From: Rhynchospora pubera
Lineage: Eukaryota > Streptophyta > Magnoliopsida > Poales > Cyperaceae
Length of the DNA: 64,000 nt
Reading direction: 5' to 3'
Assembly (NCBI GenBank): GCA_028095005.1
Contig: CM051460.1
Span: 284,062,238-284,126,237 of the forward strand
A program made the translations under genes and the position numbers. The notes below the pieces were generated by a model. That model searched no databases. It was not told the DNA's origin and saw nothing but the letters and a program-made list of their open reading frames with translations. Below are positions 49,556-60,862 of this stretch, one piece after another (position 1 is the first letter of the stretch; each line of letters begins with the position of its first letter).

Positions 49556-50692
49556 AATAAGGGGAGCAAGAAGTAGCTTGAAGGTGAAGGAGGCGGCCTA
49601 TGGAACGAACTCTACTTAAATTTTAATTAACTTCATTTTATAAATATAAATAATAAATTAAGTTGTGTAATTGTTGCATTTTAAATAGCAGACTTAATAG
49701 TGGATATATATATAACTAATGATGCATGTGATGCAATAAATGCTCAGTGCAAAATATTGCTATTTTCGGTAAAGCAAGATAAAATATTTCATGACCTGCA
49801 TACGCGTAAAACATGCATGATGCATCCATCTTCTTGAAGTACAGAGTATAATAAGGCGACAAATACTGCTTGTGCAGCACTGTTTAACCGTTTATCGTTT
49901 TCATTTCGTCTCTTCGAAACGTTTAACAAAATTATTTTTATATTTCGTTTGTTAAACAAAACGGTTAGTCGTTTAACTATTTGTAGAGACCTTTTTATCG
50001 CTGCAAATCCGCGGGAAAGGGAAAGATCTATCCAGATACCCTCCGCGCGTCACGATTCGATATAAGTCCTTTCTAAATGAAGAGAAGAGAACTCAGATGA
50101 ATTTCTATTCACGCGAAGGTTTATTGTTTTGTGAGTCCTTTCTTTCCAGCAGGCGCAAGCCCCTGCTGTTAATTACCTCGGGAATAACCGCGAGAACCTC
50201 TGATTAAGGGATTTGAAGAATTATATGTCTAGGCTAAAGAGTTGTGAAATGCAACTTGTTGGGTGATTATGCATGTGACATTTGTTTATGAGTTTTTTTT
50301 TATGGTAAGTTAAGATTTTAAATTTTTAATCTAACTTGAGCCATAATGGTAAATTACCGACCAGTCCATTAGTCGATCAAGTACCGGTTTATTTTGGAGT
50401 TGAGATTTTTGTTCTCGTTTTTGGCATTTGATTTAGGATTTGAGTTATTTATTCTCGAATCCTGTGAAGTACCAGGTTCTAAGTACAGAACATATTGTTG
50501 ACTCAGAAACAAGGACTTCGCAAAGTTAGGGTCAAGAGTGTAACCGCACTGGTCACTCAAGCGCAACAACCTTGCAACTCATACACTGAATACAAAGCGG
50601 GCCGCTGATTCAGGTGACGAGGGAAATTTATGATCAAACTGGGGCTTTGGTCCAGTTAAACTGCTTTTGATTTTATTTGTTTAAGGAATAAC

Positions 50693-50940
50693 TTGAGTTA
50701 ATTTGAACTCAAATTATAATTTGGTTTCACTATTGTTAATTTGAATCAATTTGGATTCAAATCATGTTAGTTCGAGACAATTTGGGGCCACAAACTAAAT
50801 TCTAGATAACTTGAGTGTATTTGATACTCAAGTTAGTTTAGATTTGGATTTGACACAATTTGAGTCAAATTAGACTCAAATCAAAATTTGGTTTGTTTTG
50901 GTTTGCATTTGTGTCAATTTGAGTTAATTTAAACTCAAAT
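50693..50940. repeat. Cluster of five short hairpins with covarying stems
   Basis: Five inverted repeats with 7-9 bp stems and 6-9 base loops: TTGAGTT/AACTCAA (50693-50712), ATTTGAATC/GATTCAAAT (50739-50762), AACTTGAGT/ACTCAAGTT (50808-50834), ATTTGAGTC/GACTCAAAT (50858-50881) and ATTTGAGTT/AACTCAAAT (50917-50940). The stem sequences differ from copy to copy but complementarity is kept in each. Loops are mostly AATTTG or AATTTA. Spacers recur as AAATTTGGTTT-like runs. Confidence 0.75.
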
Positions 50941-53900
50941 CAGAATTTTACCACATATTTCAAACATCGAAGTCACACGTTTTCATTTTGGTTTTGTGGA
51001 CTTTTAGAATTTCTAAAGATTTCAATTTAATTTGAATTTCACATGATGCATTACGATGAAAATGATCAAAATCGGATTTAAACCAATCTTTAGAAGATAT
51101 TAACATCAAATGACCAGTGAAACTGAAATCTTTAGATTTTTCCGAGTTTTGGTGTATTTCATTTGATGTTTTTCGAGTTTTCTGTGAATTTTTATGTATT
51201 TTGACATTTGGACAATTTGCAAATTTTCTGGGCTGTACATTTTGGACCGAACCAACCAGACCATTGATTAGTTCAAAATTAGGAAAGAGTCTCTATGTTT
51301 CACCAAAAATTATGAAACTAGATTCATTTGAAAGAAGACTCAGAGAAGATTTTTACTATCATTTTTATAGAATTTTCGGAATTTGTTTCATTGGGTTTTG
51401 GGCTTGATCTTTCAGGGTCATTTTCTGAAAAAACAGTTTTGTCAGTTAACACGACCTTTGGTCACTGTTTAAATTACTGTTTTTGTTCAGTTCCGAATTT
51501 TTATATGAGATTTATTTTATTTGAAACTAGACTTAAAGAGGACAAATTTGGTATCTAGTATGAATTTTTCTGACTTCATTTGGTATTTTTACCGAAATTT
51601 GCAATCTAAGCCTACTTTCTGGAAACAGTTTCCTGAGACAGACAGACAGACATCAGTTCAGTTTTTTAATTTTCATTTGCTCTCTATTTGCAGTTATGAC
51701 TTGAAACTTTCAGATTTGAAACTGTACATCTTGAGGCAGTTACAGTAATTTTCGTAGAATTTGTAGAGATTTATTTAAAGGGTTTCAAGGAATGAACTTT
51801 CAGACAAATTTGCTGGCACGGTTTGCTGGTACAGTTTTCTGAAACACAGTTTCTATCTGATTTCAAAAATTCACTATAATTACTCTGAGTGTCTAAAAAT
51901 TCTGAAATTTTTGTAGTAGATGTGTCATATCGTGTTTCATATACAGTTAAAATTTCAATTGATTCTGTTTAACCGTTTATGAAATAAAAAAGATTTCGTA
52001 AAACTGTCTTTTTGCCAGTTGTATCAGAAACTGTGCAGAGTTCAGTTTTAATGTTTGTCACTTTGTAAATACTGATCATATTTACCAGCAAGCATCTAAT
52101 CTTCATCATGGAACTTCAGAATCCCTTTTTCTATTATAAACTATTGCTATTAAACTTAAGAAAGATCAATTTCTGAGTAAATTTTGACAGCATATCGTTT
52201 CTTTCATGATCATCATCAGATTTTTGCTGTCCTTTCGATTAACCTTTCTTTGCAATTAAACCATGTTTAGTGGATGGCTTAATGCCTAGAAAAATTGATC
52301 GAAAGATCAACCTTGAGAAAAAGAAAAGCCAAAGCTGTGCTAAGGCATCTTTTAATCAAGTTGGAATATCATACAGGGACCAAAGCTGTGCTAAGATCCC
52401 TTTTTATTTCATCTCAACACAATCAGTTTGTTATTCTATACTTCTTCAAAGTTGTGCTAAGCCGAAGCACAAAATACAAACAGATTGTAAATAAATATAA
52501 ACTTATCATAACTTACTCAAAACTTGATCGAGAGGGACAAAAGTTGTACAATGCTTCATATGAACGAACCAGAATTTGATTAAAAGAATCCAAAGCTGTG
52601 CTAAGGACTCAAGTCATTTAATTTGATATATTCCTTTAATCAATCTCTGTAGACTCACAAAGCTGTGCAATTTAGTCATGGAGACATGAGTGCATCACAC
52701 CAATGATTTTCAGATTACATAAAAGAAACTAACAATAAAAAGAAGCAAAGAATACCATGAGAAGAATCCCATTTTTTATATATACTTACTGTTTCCTTAC
52801 AAGCCACAGTGAAATCAAAAGCAGAATTACTTCCTCTCTCTCTCTTACAATTATTTTGTGGGAAAAGAAAGAAAAAAATGAAAAATCAACTTCTCCCTTT
52901 ATTTTTTACTCTCCACAGACGTCTTTATGTTTTCTTCCGTCAGATCTCCCCTCCTTTTTTTTTTTGCTCAGACCCCTCTTATTTAAAGACTTCGTTCTTG
53001 CACCTTTTGATTTTGAACAACCGTTCTTGGATCAGAACATGGCTGATGTATCATTATTTTATTGGTTGATCATGGGACTGGGCGGTTATACTAGTGAACG
53101 CTCCCCTTCAATGATTTCTTCGGCAGCAATCTTGTGTTTCTTTCTTCGAACATGAGAACACTGCTTTTTTTTGTTGGACTTTACATTTCCCGGACGCAAC
53201 ATCTTTTTAATCTGCAATTGTAAATGGGCCTTAACGATTTCATATTTCTTTGTTTAAACTTAATCCATGCGCAACCCATTTTTCCTCCACCGAAGCACCA
53301 TGTTTCCATTTTGATTTTGGCACCCACTAACCTCATCTCCATTTTCTTACATCAATGGATGCATCCATTCCAAATGCATTTTTTTTTTTTACATTCGTTC
53401 CATTTTATTTGTTTTATTTATGTTGACATTCTCATAAAGCATAATTCCCTTAATTTTCGTGGTCAACACTATTTTATGTCATTTTTGAAATATATTTCAA
53501 ATATTTATGAACAAATTTTGATGAACCGGTTGTAGTATCAAACTAGTCATTTATGCATAAAAATTATTTATCAAAGTAGCAAATTGGAAACAACTACACG
53601 TTTTGATCGCTTTGAAATATGAACATATGTATAAAAATAATTGTCAGTTAATTGATCGTCTTTTGAAAGAAACGGTTAACACAAATAAAAAATTGTTTAA
53701 TGCCATAAATGAAACAGTTAACGAAATAACTCGGTTTCGTGACTGTTGTCCATGTTATGCACCCCTAGCTAGACCTGCAAAAGAAACGAAACGAACCCAA
53801 AACAACCTATTTTTGTTAACCATTTCGTATATTGGCACGAAATAAAAATTAATTTGCTTTAACAGTTTCACTTAAAATAACGATCAAAATGATCAAAACG

Positions 53901-54080
53901 ATCAATTAACCGACTATTGAGTTATATATATATTTTTCTATTTCGGAAAGATCAGAACGTGTAAGTATGTTCAATTTGTTACTATGACAATTAATTTTTG
54001 TACATGTTGTCCTATTTTACATGCATAAAATTTGATACTACAATATTTCTGATTCATCAAAATTTGCTCACAAATACTTT
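50941..54080. other. Degraded repetitive AT-rich sequence without a recognised gene
   Basis: Short open frames are present but none shows a recognisable domain. Phrases recur loosely (for example GAAACTAGATTCATTTGAAAG and TTATTTGAAACTAGACTTAAAG), suggesting old retroelement sequence. The region at 53600-53920 is rich in AACGGTTAAC-like words, as is 49880-49980. No clean element ends were found. Confidence 0.45.
52328..52672 (+). repeat. Interspersed short motif CAAAGCTGTGCTAAG, five to six copies
   Basis: CAAAGCTGTGCTAAG or close variants occur at about 52330, 52380, 52447, 52591 and 52657, with a weaker one at 52538. Spacing is irregular (about 50-145 bp). Three copies share a frame and would encode Q-S-C-A-K. 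Intervening sequences are unrelated, so this is not a simple tandem repeat. Confidence 0.65.
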
Positions 54081-54303
54081 AAGGGCGTGTTTGGTATGTG
54101 GCGAACAGAGGTGTTCACGAACTAGGAAGTTCTCGCGCAAACCAAACAAACGCGAAACAAGAACAACACGTGGTTCGCGCGTGGATTCTAAGTTCCCACT
54201 TTTCGGAGAATCCACGAACTTGTGAACGAACAGCAAAAACCACTTTTTTAAATATTACTGGGTTCACGAACCCCAATTCGATGGACCTTCCCAAACACGC
54301 CCT
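54081..54303. mobile_element. MITE-like element, GGGCGTGTTTGG termini
   Basis: Left end AAGGGCGTGTTTGG and right end CCAAACACGCCCT are near-perfect inverted repeats about 223 bp apart. The target duplication is not resolved. Confidence 0.6.
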
Positions 54304-55219
54304 AAAATTACATAAAAATGACATAAAACGATTAAACGAAAATAAAAGAAACAAAAAGCCAATTTCGTTAATCATTTTTTTAACAAATGAAAAGGAAAAA
54401 GAAAAAATTTTGTCTATACCGCTTAGAACTGAAAAATTAGAAAATTTACCCTCCGAAAGTAAAACGTCTTATTTGCCCCCCCCCCAAAAAAACATAGATT
54501 TCTTTTGTTTCTGGCTTTCTGCCAAAATCTTTAATCTTATGAATTTTTTAACATTAAAATAAAAAAATCGGACCATTATACCCTGGATCAACTAAGCCCT
54601 GCACTTAGTCGATTGGGATCGATTGGATCTATTCAAATTGTACTCTCTCTCTCGTGAACACTAAGACCCAGTTGATTGGGATGGATTGGATCTAAACCTA
54701 GTTACTCACTCAGTCCATCTTCGTCTCTTCTTCTCTCTGCTAGTGATGAACCCTAAACCTAGAATTTGCACCAACCAAACCCGGCCTTCGTCACTCTCCT
54801 TGACCCTTCCGTCGTACCCTCCGCCTGAGTCGCACTTGCACTTTGCCACCTAGTCGTCCTTCTTCTCTCTGCTTTTGCTCACTTCGATCTCGCACTAACC
54901 GTTGCTCTTTTCGCTTAGCATCTATCTCTCTCTTCTCCTGTTGCTCTCATCGTTTAGCATCCGCTATAGATATGTTGCCTCTTTCATTGTACTACTTTGT
55001 ACAATTCTTACTCCATCCTTTTTTTGTTTTCTTTGCTTTTGTTTGAATGTAAAGTTTTCACAAACTATTGCATAAATGGTGGATTGTTTGTGGTATATAT
55101 TGTGTTTTGACCAGAACTAACAGAGCAACAATCATGGCGGAGAGGGTTTCCTCCACTGGGGGCCGATGCTCGACGAAACTGAATGAGAGAAGGTTTCTGA
55201 TATGCTCGAGCAAGGATGC

Positions 55220-56974
55220 TGTTGGAGTTATGTCCTAGAAGTCAATAATTTAATGACTTAAATATTAGTTTATGTTATGAATGATAATTTTATCATTTGT
55301 TCCTAGGTTTATTATTGACAGATCATTCAGGTTGAAGATCTGAATTGTAGATCTCTGTGGATCATTCTTTAGAATGACAATAATAAATCTAAACGGTCCA
55401 TAATCTTAATAATTAACAAGGAACATTAATTATCATATAAGATTAGTATGCAAGTTAAGTGATAATTAAGTTCTACAAATCAGAGGTAAAGAGTTACCGA
55501 CTTAATTGCATATGTATATGTTATGGAACATAGTACAGGACTTGACCCAACGAAATAAATATATGAATTGTGTTATGTGTCATTATTTATTTCGTTATGA
55601 TTTTGGTTCCAACTTTGAGATGTTTATCTTTTTCACATGAGGATAGGTTCAATAAATATTATATACCACTGATTCCCGCTAAGGGCTGCTATACGGACTT
55701 TATTTATGTTCTCTTGAATTGTGCGGGGAAAAGCTAATCATCAAGAAAACCGTATGTCCCTCATTAATTCACTTAGTGAGTGACGATATCTGTTTGGGCC
55801 CCTTTATGAAGTTGGATCGTATGCGCGCAACTAGGCGATCAACTCTAGATCAAGAAACGTATAATCTGCAAGAATGACACATTCCTATCTTGGATTATAC
55901 GATTATATCGTGTGACATAAGAATCAAAATAGATAAATACTTTTATTCTCTTATGCAGGATTTAAATATTGTAACAGTACATTATATATGCGAATTGGGA
56001 ATCATAACGTGTTGCTAGATACCGATTATGCTTATTGGAATTAAATAATAATTTAATTTCATGTCCAACATAGCATAAATCCTCAAAGGGTCACACATAA
56101 CAAGATGTTTAACCATACGTGCATTATTTTATTTATTTGCAACAGTGAGTATTGCAAAAATATGATAAGTTGATTAATTAATTATATACCGTTGTGGACC
56201 GTTATAATTAATGAAGTCAAATGGATCATATTGAAAAAAATTAGTGCATTGTCTAATCTCTAGATAATTATTATTAAGTTAATAATTATTTATAAACAAC
56301 ACACTTAATTTATTTAAGTTAATTGGGCCTTTATTTATTGGTAAATTAAATGTCTAATTAATAGTAATTGTATGGGGCCTTTAATTAATAGAATTAAGGT
56401 CTAAATGGAGATGAGCTAATGGCCCATCTAGGCCCACTAGAAGTCCGGCCCTATTAGGGTGGTAGGTGGGTGGCACACTTGTAATTAGTGTGAACTTTGT
56501 GCTAGGGTTTGGAGGCTATATAAGGACCTATATGGAGGCTCCTTGGATGACTCTCTCTCTTCCTCTCCTAGCCGCCACCTTCTCCCCTCTTTTGGCGCAT
56601 CTCTTCCTCTCATCTCTCCACACAATTGCTCATGTGTTGAGCTCTCTCTTCCACAAATTAATTGGTGAATTAATTGAAGAAAGGGAAAGCTTTGGGATTA
56701 GACTTGTTATTCTCATCGCTAGCACGATTCGAGAATAACTTGGTTAATACCTTAGTGGACTCGAGGCGGGCGATTTGGAGGTGTTTGGAGAGCACCCCAT
56801 CGATTTTTAAGCCGTAGGATCGAGCCTCTTGATTGCTATATCAAGAGAGATATAATTTCCACCCCTTCTCTTTGTGTTAATGAGCTTAAACACTATATCC
56901 TATTGTGTATGATGTTTTAATTGCTAAATTAAGTGTAATTAGCACAAAAATTAAAAATTATGCATTTTCTATCA
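55220..56974 (+). mobile_element. Solo LTR-like insertion, ~1.75 kb
   Basis: Begins TGTTGGAGTTATGTCC and ends TTTTCTATCA, i.e. TG...CA. It has a TATA box (TATATAAG at 56517) about 0.45 kb from its right end, the order expected for U3-R-U5. Neither gag-pol nor a second copy is present, so it reads as a solo LTR. Flanking pentamers GATGC and GACGG match only in part, so the exact ends are tentative. Confidence 0.55.
56517..56524 (+). promoter_or_regulatory. TATA box within the solo LTR-like element
   Basis: TATATAAG, followed by a pyrimidine-rich CTCTCTCTCTTCC leader. It is consistent with the U3/R boundary of an LTR promoter. Confidence 0.5.
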
Positions 56975-57510
56975 GACGGCATGGTGGAGAGTGCCAAAGC
57001 GACGGAGTAGAAACTGAGGAGCGATGAAGGAAGGTTGGGTTTAGAAAGAGAGGCAAGGCGACAGTGGAGGAAGGCTAAGTTAGAGTGAAGAAGGTTTGTA
57101 GTGAGGGGTGATGGAGGCAATGGAGGCGATGGAGAAGGCTGCAGTGACATCTAGGCGAGAGCTAGGGTTTAGGTCTCCGGCTACTCATTAAGCCCATCAA
57201 TTTCCCGATCAGTGAGAGAAGAAGAAGAGGCGAAGTTCAATCTTAATTGAGTGGGTTCATTGGTGGGATCCGGGTTTGATTCAGGTTTCAATCGAATGGT
57301 TCTGGATCTAAGGGTATAATGGTCAGCAAAAAATAATTTTATTATTTAAATGTTATTTATATTGTAAAAAGGGAAGAGTGGCATATATAGAGACAATCCC
57401 AATTTTAGGGGGCAAAATCACGAATTTGTACTTTCGGATAAATACTCCATTTTGTAGGTCTGAGGAATACAGAAAAAATTTTCCAAAAAGAAAAATTTAA
57501 TTAATCGCTC

Positions 57511-58192
57511 CAAGGACGAAACTAAACGACAAACACGTTCAATTTGGGCCGAATTAGGATCAGTATTGATCAAAGTGGGATCAGGAACATTGTTATAGTC
57601 CACAATCAGAAGGACTTAGCCTTCCGGGACAAGGTTAGAACTTAGAAGTCGATCCATATAAAATCTCGAAGGCCCATCGGAGAATCAATGGAGTATATTT
57701 ATTTGATTTTTAATGATAGATATAGCATGATTCACCAATTATGGAACGATTTGTGTTGATCAATCAAGATTTGAAACAATCATGAATAGTTAAAAATATA
57801 GACGAAGCAATCAACGGAGATGATCCATATGTCTGTTTCAGATAAGGATTGTAATACTATTATTTGTTTAGTTTTAATATTTTTTTGTCATGCTCTTGTT
57901 TCCTTGATTAGAATATAATTATTTAATTATTCATTTTATTTATTAATTTGTTATAAAATATATGTATGAAATATGTACTATTGACATAATTAATGATTAG
58001 TTTGACAGTCACAAATTAACGCAAAAAATTATAAATTTATTACAAAACTTATGAATATAGTGTTGGCCTTTGTAAAGTAATATAAAATATTTGGATAAAC
58101 GCTTTTTTTATATCATGATGAACATATTTAAAATTTGATTTTATTTAAATGATAATTAATATATATTCAATTATTATTACATGCACAAATAT
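57511..58192. other. AT-rich intergenic sequence
   Basis: No gene or clear repeat is seen. The end at 58184-58192 is the target-site duplication of the next MITE. Confidence 0.5.
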
Positions 58193-58573
58193 GAGAAAAC
58201 CTATGGTGCATACTAATCTAAGTTTTTGGATCTACTTCAAAATGACCAATTCAAACCGTCCAATATGATCTCCATATTATAATCTCTCCTTCGACCAAAT
58301 TTTACATATTTTTCGAAATTTTTTAAGTTTTTTTTCGAATTTTAGAAAATCACTAACCTATTTTTTTCTGAACCGTTAAAAAATAACAGTTTTAAAAAAT
58401 CTGAAAAAAAATATTTAAAAATTTCAAAAAAAATGTAAAATTTTGTTGGCAAGGAGATTTCAATAAAGAGATCATATTAGAAGGTTTGGATTGGTCATAT
58501 TGAAGCACATCCAAAAATTTGGATCAGTATTCACCGAAGCTCCTGTACTTTAGTATGCACCATAGGTTTTCTC
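58193..58573. mobile_element. Fold-back Mutator-like MITE, 381 bp, 9-bp duplication
   Basis: Ends GAGAAAACCTATGGTGCATA and its inverted copy TATGCACCATAGGTTTTCTC are perfect. The 9-bp duplication CACAAATAT lies on both sides (58184-58192 and 58574-58582). The inverted similarity extends inward over most of the element, with one arm missing about 30 bases. A transcript would fold into a long hairpin, a possible small-RNA source. Confidence 0.85.
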
Positions 58574-58997
58574 CACAAATATTACAGAATTGAAATCTTT
58601 GATAAATGATAAATTTTACATCAAATTAATTTCATCATTCTTTATGCCCGCGATATTTACATAGTATAGATCATGTTCCAAATGTCATACATCAGAATTT
58701 TAAAGTTATTATTGTTGATTATTAATTATTAATTACTGTAAAACATAAAACATAGTTCTAGACATTACCTTTTTAGGATAGGTCAATTATATATTTTTTA
58801 AATTGGTGAAATTTATAATTAAAATTGTATATTACATAATAAATCGTCATAATCTTTACCATAATTTTTAATGCTTTCAAAAATATAATTTATCATTTTC
58901 TTTAAATTGCTGAAAAATAGTCAACTATTATTATAAGTTTGTGGGCTAATTAATAAAAGAAGTATGACAATATCACATTACTTCCGCACTATGTCAA

Positions 58998-59506
<509 letters not shown>

Positions 59507-59808
59507 TGTTAGAAAGATGTGTCCGGTATTTTTGTTTGTTTATTTTCAGCAAAGTTGTGTTATTTAGAGTACAAGTTAGGTTGTCAGTTAATTCCAGCAT
59601 GTGGCTGAGAATAGAGTAGAAGTTTTTTTTAGTGTGCAGTTACTCTCTAAACGTGGCTGTATTTTATTTAGAAGTGTTTGTCTGTTTTATATAAATGAGA
59701 AAATCCAGAAAACGATGCTGCAGTTTTTGAGCATCACAAAATTGAGTTCTTATTTTTCTTCGCTCAATTGTTCTGTAAGTTCTAGAATTTTGCTGATAAA
59801 AACCAACA
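59507..59808 (+). repeat. 5' LTR of the copia element, ~302 bp
   Basis: Starts TGTTAGAAAGATGTG (or three bases earlier, at 59504) and ends AACCAACA two bases before the primer-binding site. It contains a TATA box. The exact left end needs the 3' LTR, which is not in the window. Confidence 0.7.
59688..59695 (+). promoter_or_regulatory. TATA box of the copia LTR
   Basis: TATATAAA about 120 bp before the LTR end, in the position expected for the U3 promoter. Confidence 0.6.
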
Positions 59809-59810
59809 AT

Positions 59811-59822
59811 TGGTATCAGAGC
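59811..59822 (+). promoter_or_regulatory. Primer-binding site (initiator tRNA-Met)
   Basis: TGGTATCAGAGC, the standard plant LTR-retrotransposon complement to the 3' end of tRNA-iMet, two bases after the LTR. Confidence 0.93.
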
Positions 59823-59836
59823 TCGGTTCTAAAGCA

Positions 59837-60862
59837 ATGGCCAGTGACGATGAAGATCAATCGAAGACACTTACGGTTGTCAAGTCAGCAGCAAGAGGAG
59901 CCACAATTCCGATTCAATATCCCATGTTAAGCGAAACGAACTACGGCATATGGGCTGTCAAGATGAAGATAATCTTGCGTTCGCTAGGGGTATGGTCAGT
60001 AATTGATGGTGGAGACACTGACGATGACAAAGATCAAGGCGCCATGGTTGCCATCTCTCAAGCTGTGCCAGATGACGTTATGATGGCAATCGCAGAGAAG
60101 GAGACGGCAAAGGATGCTTGGGACGCTCTTAGAGAGATGCGAGTCGGTGAAGATCGAGTCAAGAAAGCACGAGTACAAGTGCTGAAAAGGCAATTGAACA
60201 AATTGCAAATGGATGACTCTGAGACAATAACCGAATACTCCATGAAACTCACCACGTTGGTGGGAGAGATCCGTTCCCTTGGCACAGATCTGAAAGACAG
60301 CGAAGTCGTCGAAAAACTGTTCAGTTCTGTTCCAGATCGTTTCTTTCAGATTATTGGAACAATTGAGCAGTTTGGGGATATCGACAAGATGTCAGTTTCC
60401 GAGGCAATTGGTCGTCTCAGAACTTTTGAGGAAGGACTTAAGGGTCGGTCACACTCAAAGGATAGAGGAGAGCAGCTTCTTCTCACCCAAGCCGAGTGGG
60501 AGGCAAGGCGCACCAAGGACCAGAAAGGGAAAAATTCCAACAGTGCCAAGAGAGGAGGATATCACGGCAGAGGTCGTGGACGTGGGCGTAGTTATGGCAG
60601 AGGCCGAGGAAATGGTGAAAACCCTAATGAAGATCGAAAACCACGCAACTTTGACAAATTCAAGGTCAAGTGCTACAACTGCAATGAATATGGACACTTT
60701 GCAAAAGAATGCCCAAAACCAGACCGAAGACAACAAGCCAACCTTGTTACAGCACATACAGATGATGAACCGGCACTTTTGTTGACAGAAGTTTGTGTCC
60801 TCAGCCAAGAACACAGAGCAAACAATTGCTTCTGCACGAAGACAAGGTGGTGCCAAAGCTGA
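59837..60862 (+). CDS. Copia gag (nucleocapsid) polyprotein part, 341 aa
   Basis: The ATG at 59837 (MASDDEDQSKTL) is the first ATG after the primer-binding site. The product has a UBN2-type gag domain in its first half (SETNYGIWAVKMKIILRSLG; KDAWDALREM; LNKLQMDDSETITEYSMKL), an Arg/Gly-rich stretch (RGRGRGRSYGRGRG, about 248-262) and a CCHC zinc knuckle, CYNCNEYGHFAKEC (279-292), which binds the element's RNA in virus-like particles. After about residue 315 the frame departs from the expected copia continuation and ends at TGA 60860-60862. Pol continues in the -1 frame, overlapping by 94 nt. Confidence 0.92.
   Translation: MASDDEDQSKTLTVVKSAARGATIPIQYPMLSETNYGIWAVKMKIILRSLGVWSVIDGGDTDDDKDQGAMVAISQAVPDDVMMAIAEKETAKDAWDALREMRVGEDRVKKARVQVLKRQLNKLQMDDSETITEYSMKLTTLVGEIRSLGTDLKDSEVVEKLFSSVPDRFFQIIGTIEQFGDIDKMSVSEAIGRLRTFEEGLKGRSHSKDRGEQLLLTQAEWEARRTKDQKGKNSNSAKRGGYHGRGRGRGRSYGRGRGNGENPNEDRKPRNFDKFKVKCYNCNEYGHFAKECPKPDRRQQANLVTAHTDDEPALLLTEVCVLSQEHRANNCFCTKTRWCQS

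Larger units (their letters stand above)
54380..57510. mobile_element. Long-TIR element (Mutator-like), interrupted by an LTR-like insertion
   Basis: The left flank (about 54380-54740) and the right flank (about 57240-57510) are diverged inverted copies. Paired landmarks are CTCCGAAAGTA versus TACTTTCGG, TTGCCCCC versus GGGGGCAAA, and GACCATTATACCC versus GGGTATAATGGTC. Long inverted repeats of a few hundred bp suggest a Mutator-like element of about 1.4 kb before the inner insertion. Outer boundaries and the target duplication were not pinned down. Confidence 0.5.

Noticed and set aside
49880..53920. AACGGTTAAC-rich words near 49.9 kb and 53.7 kb as terminal inverted repeats of a 4-kb transposon
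   Set aside because: Similarity is only word-level, with no aligned terminal repeats or target duplication.
54098..54562. 154-aa plus-strand open frame
   Set aside because: It spans a MITE and the arm of another transposon, and has no recognisable domain.
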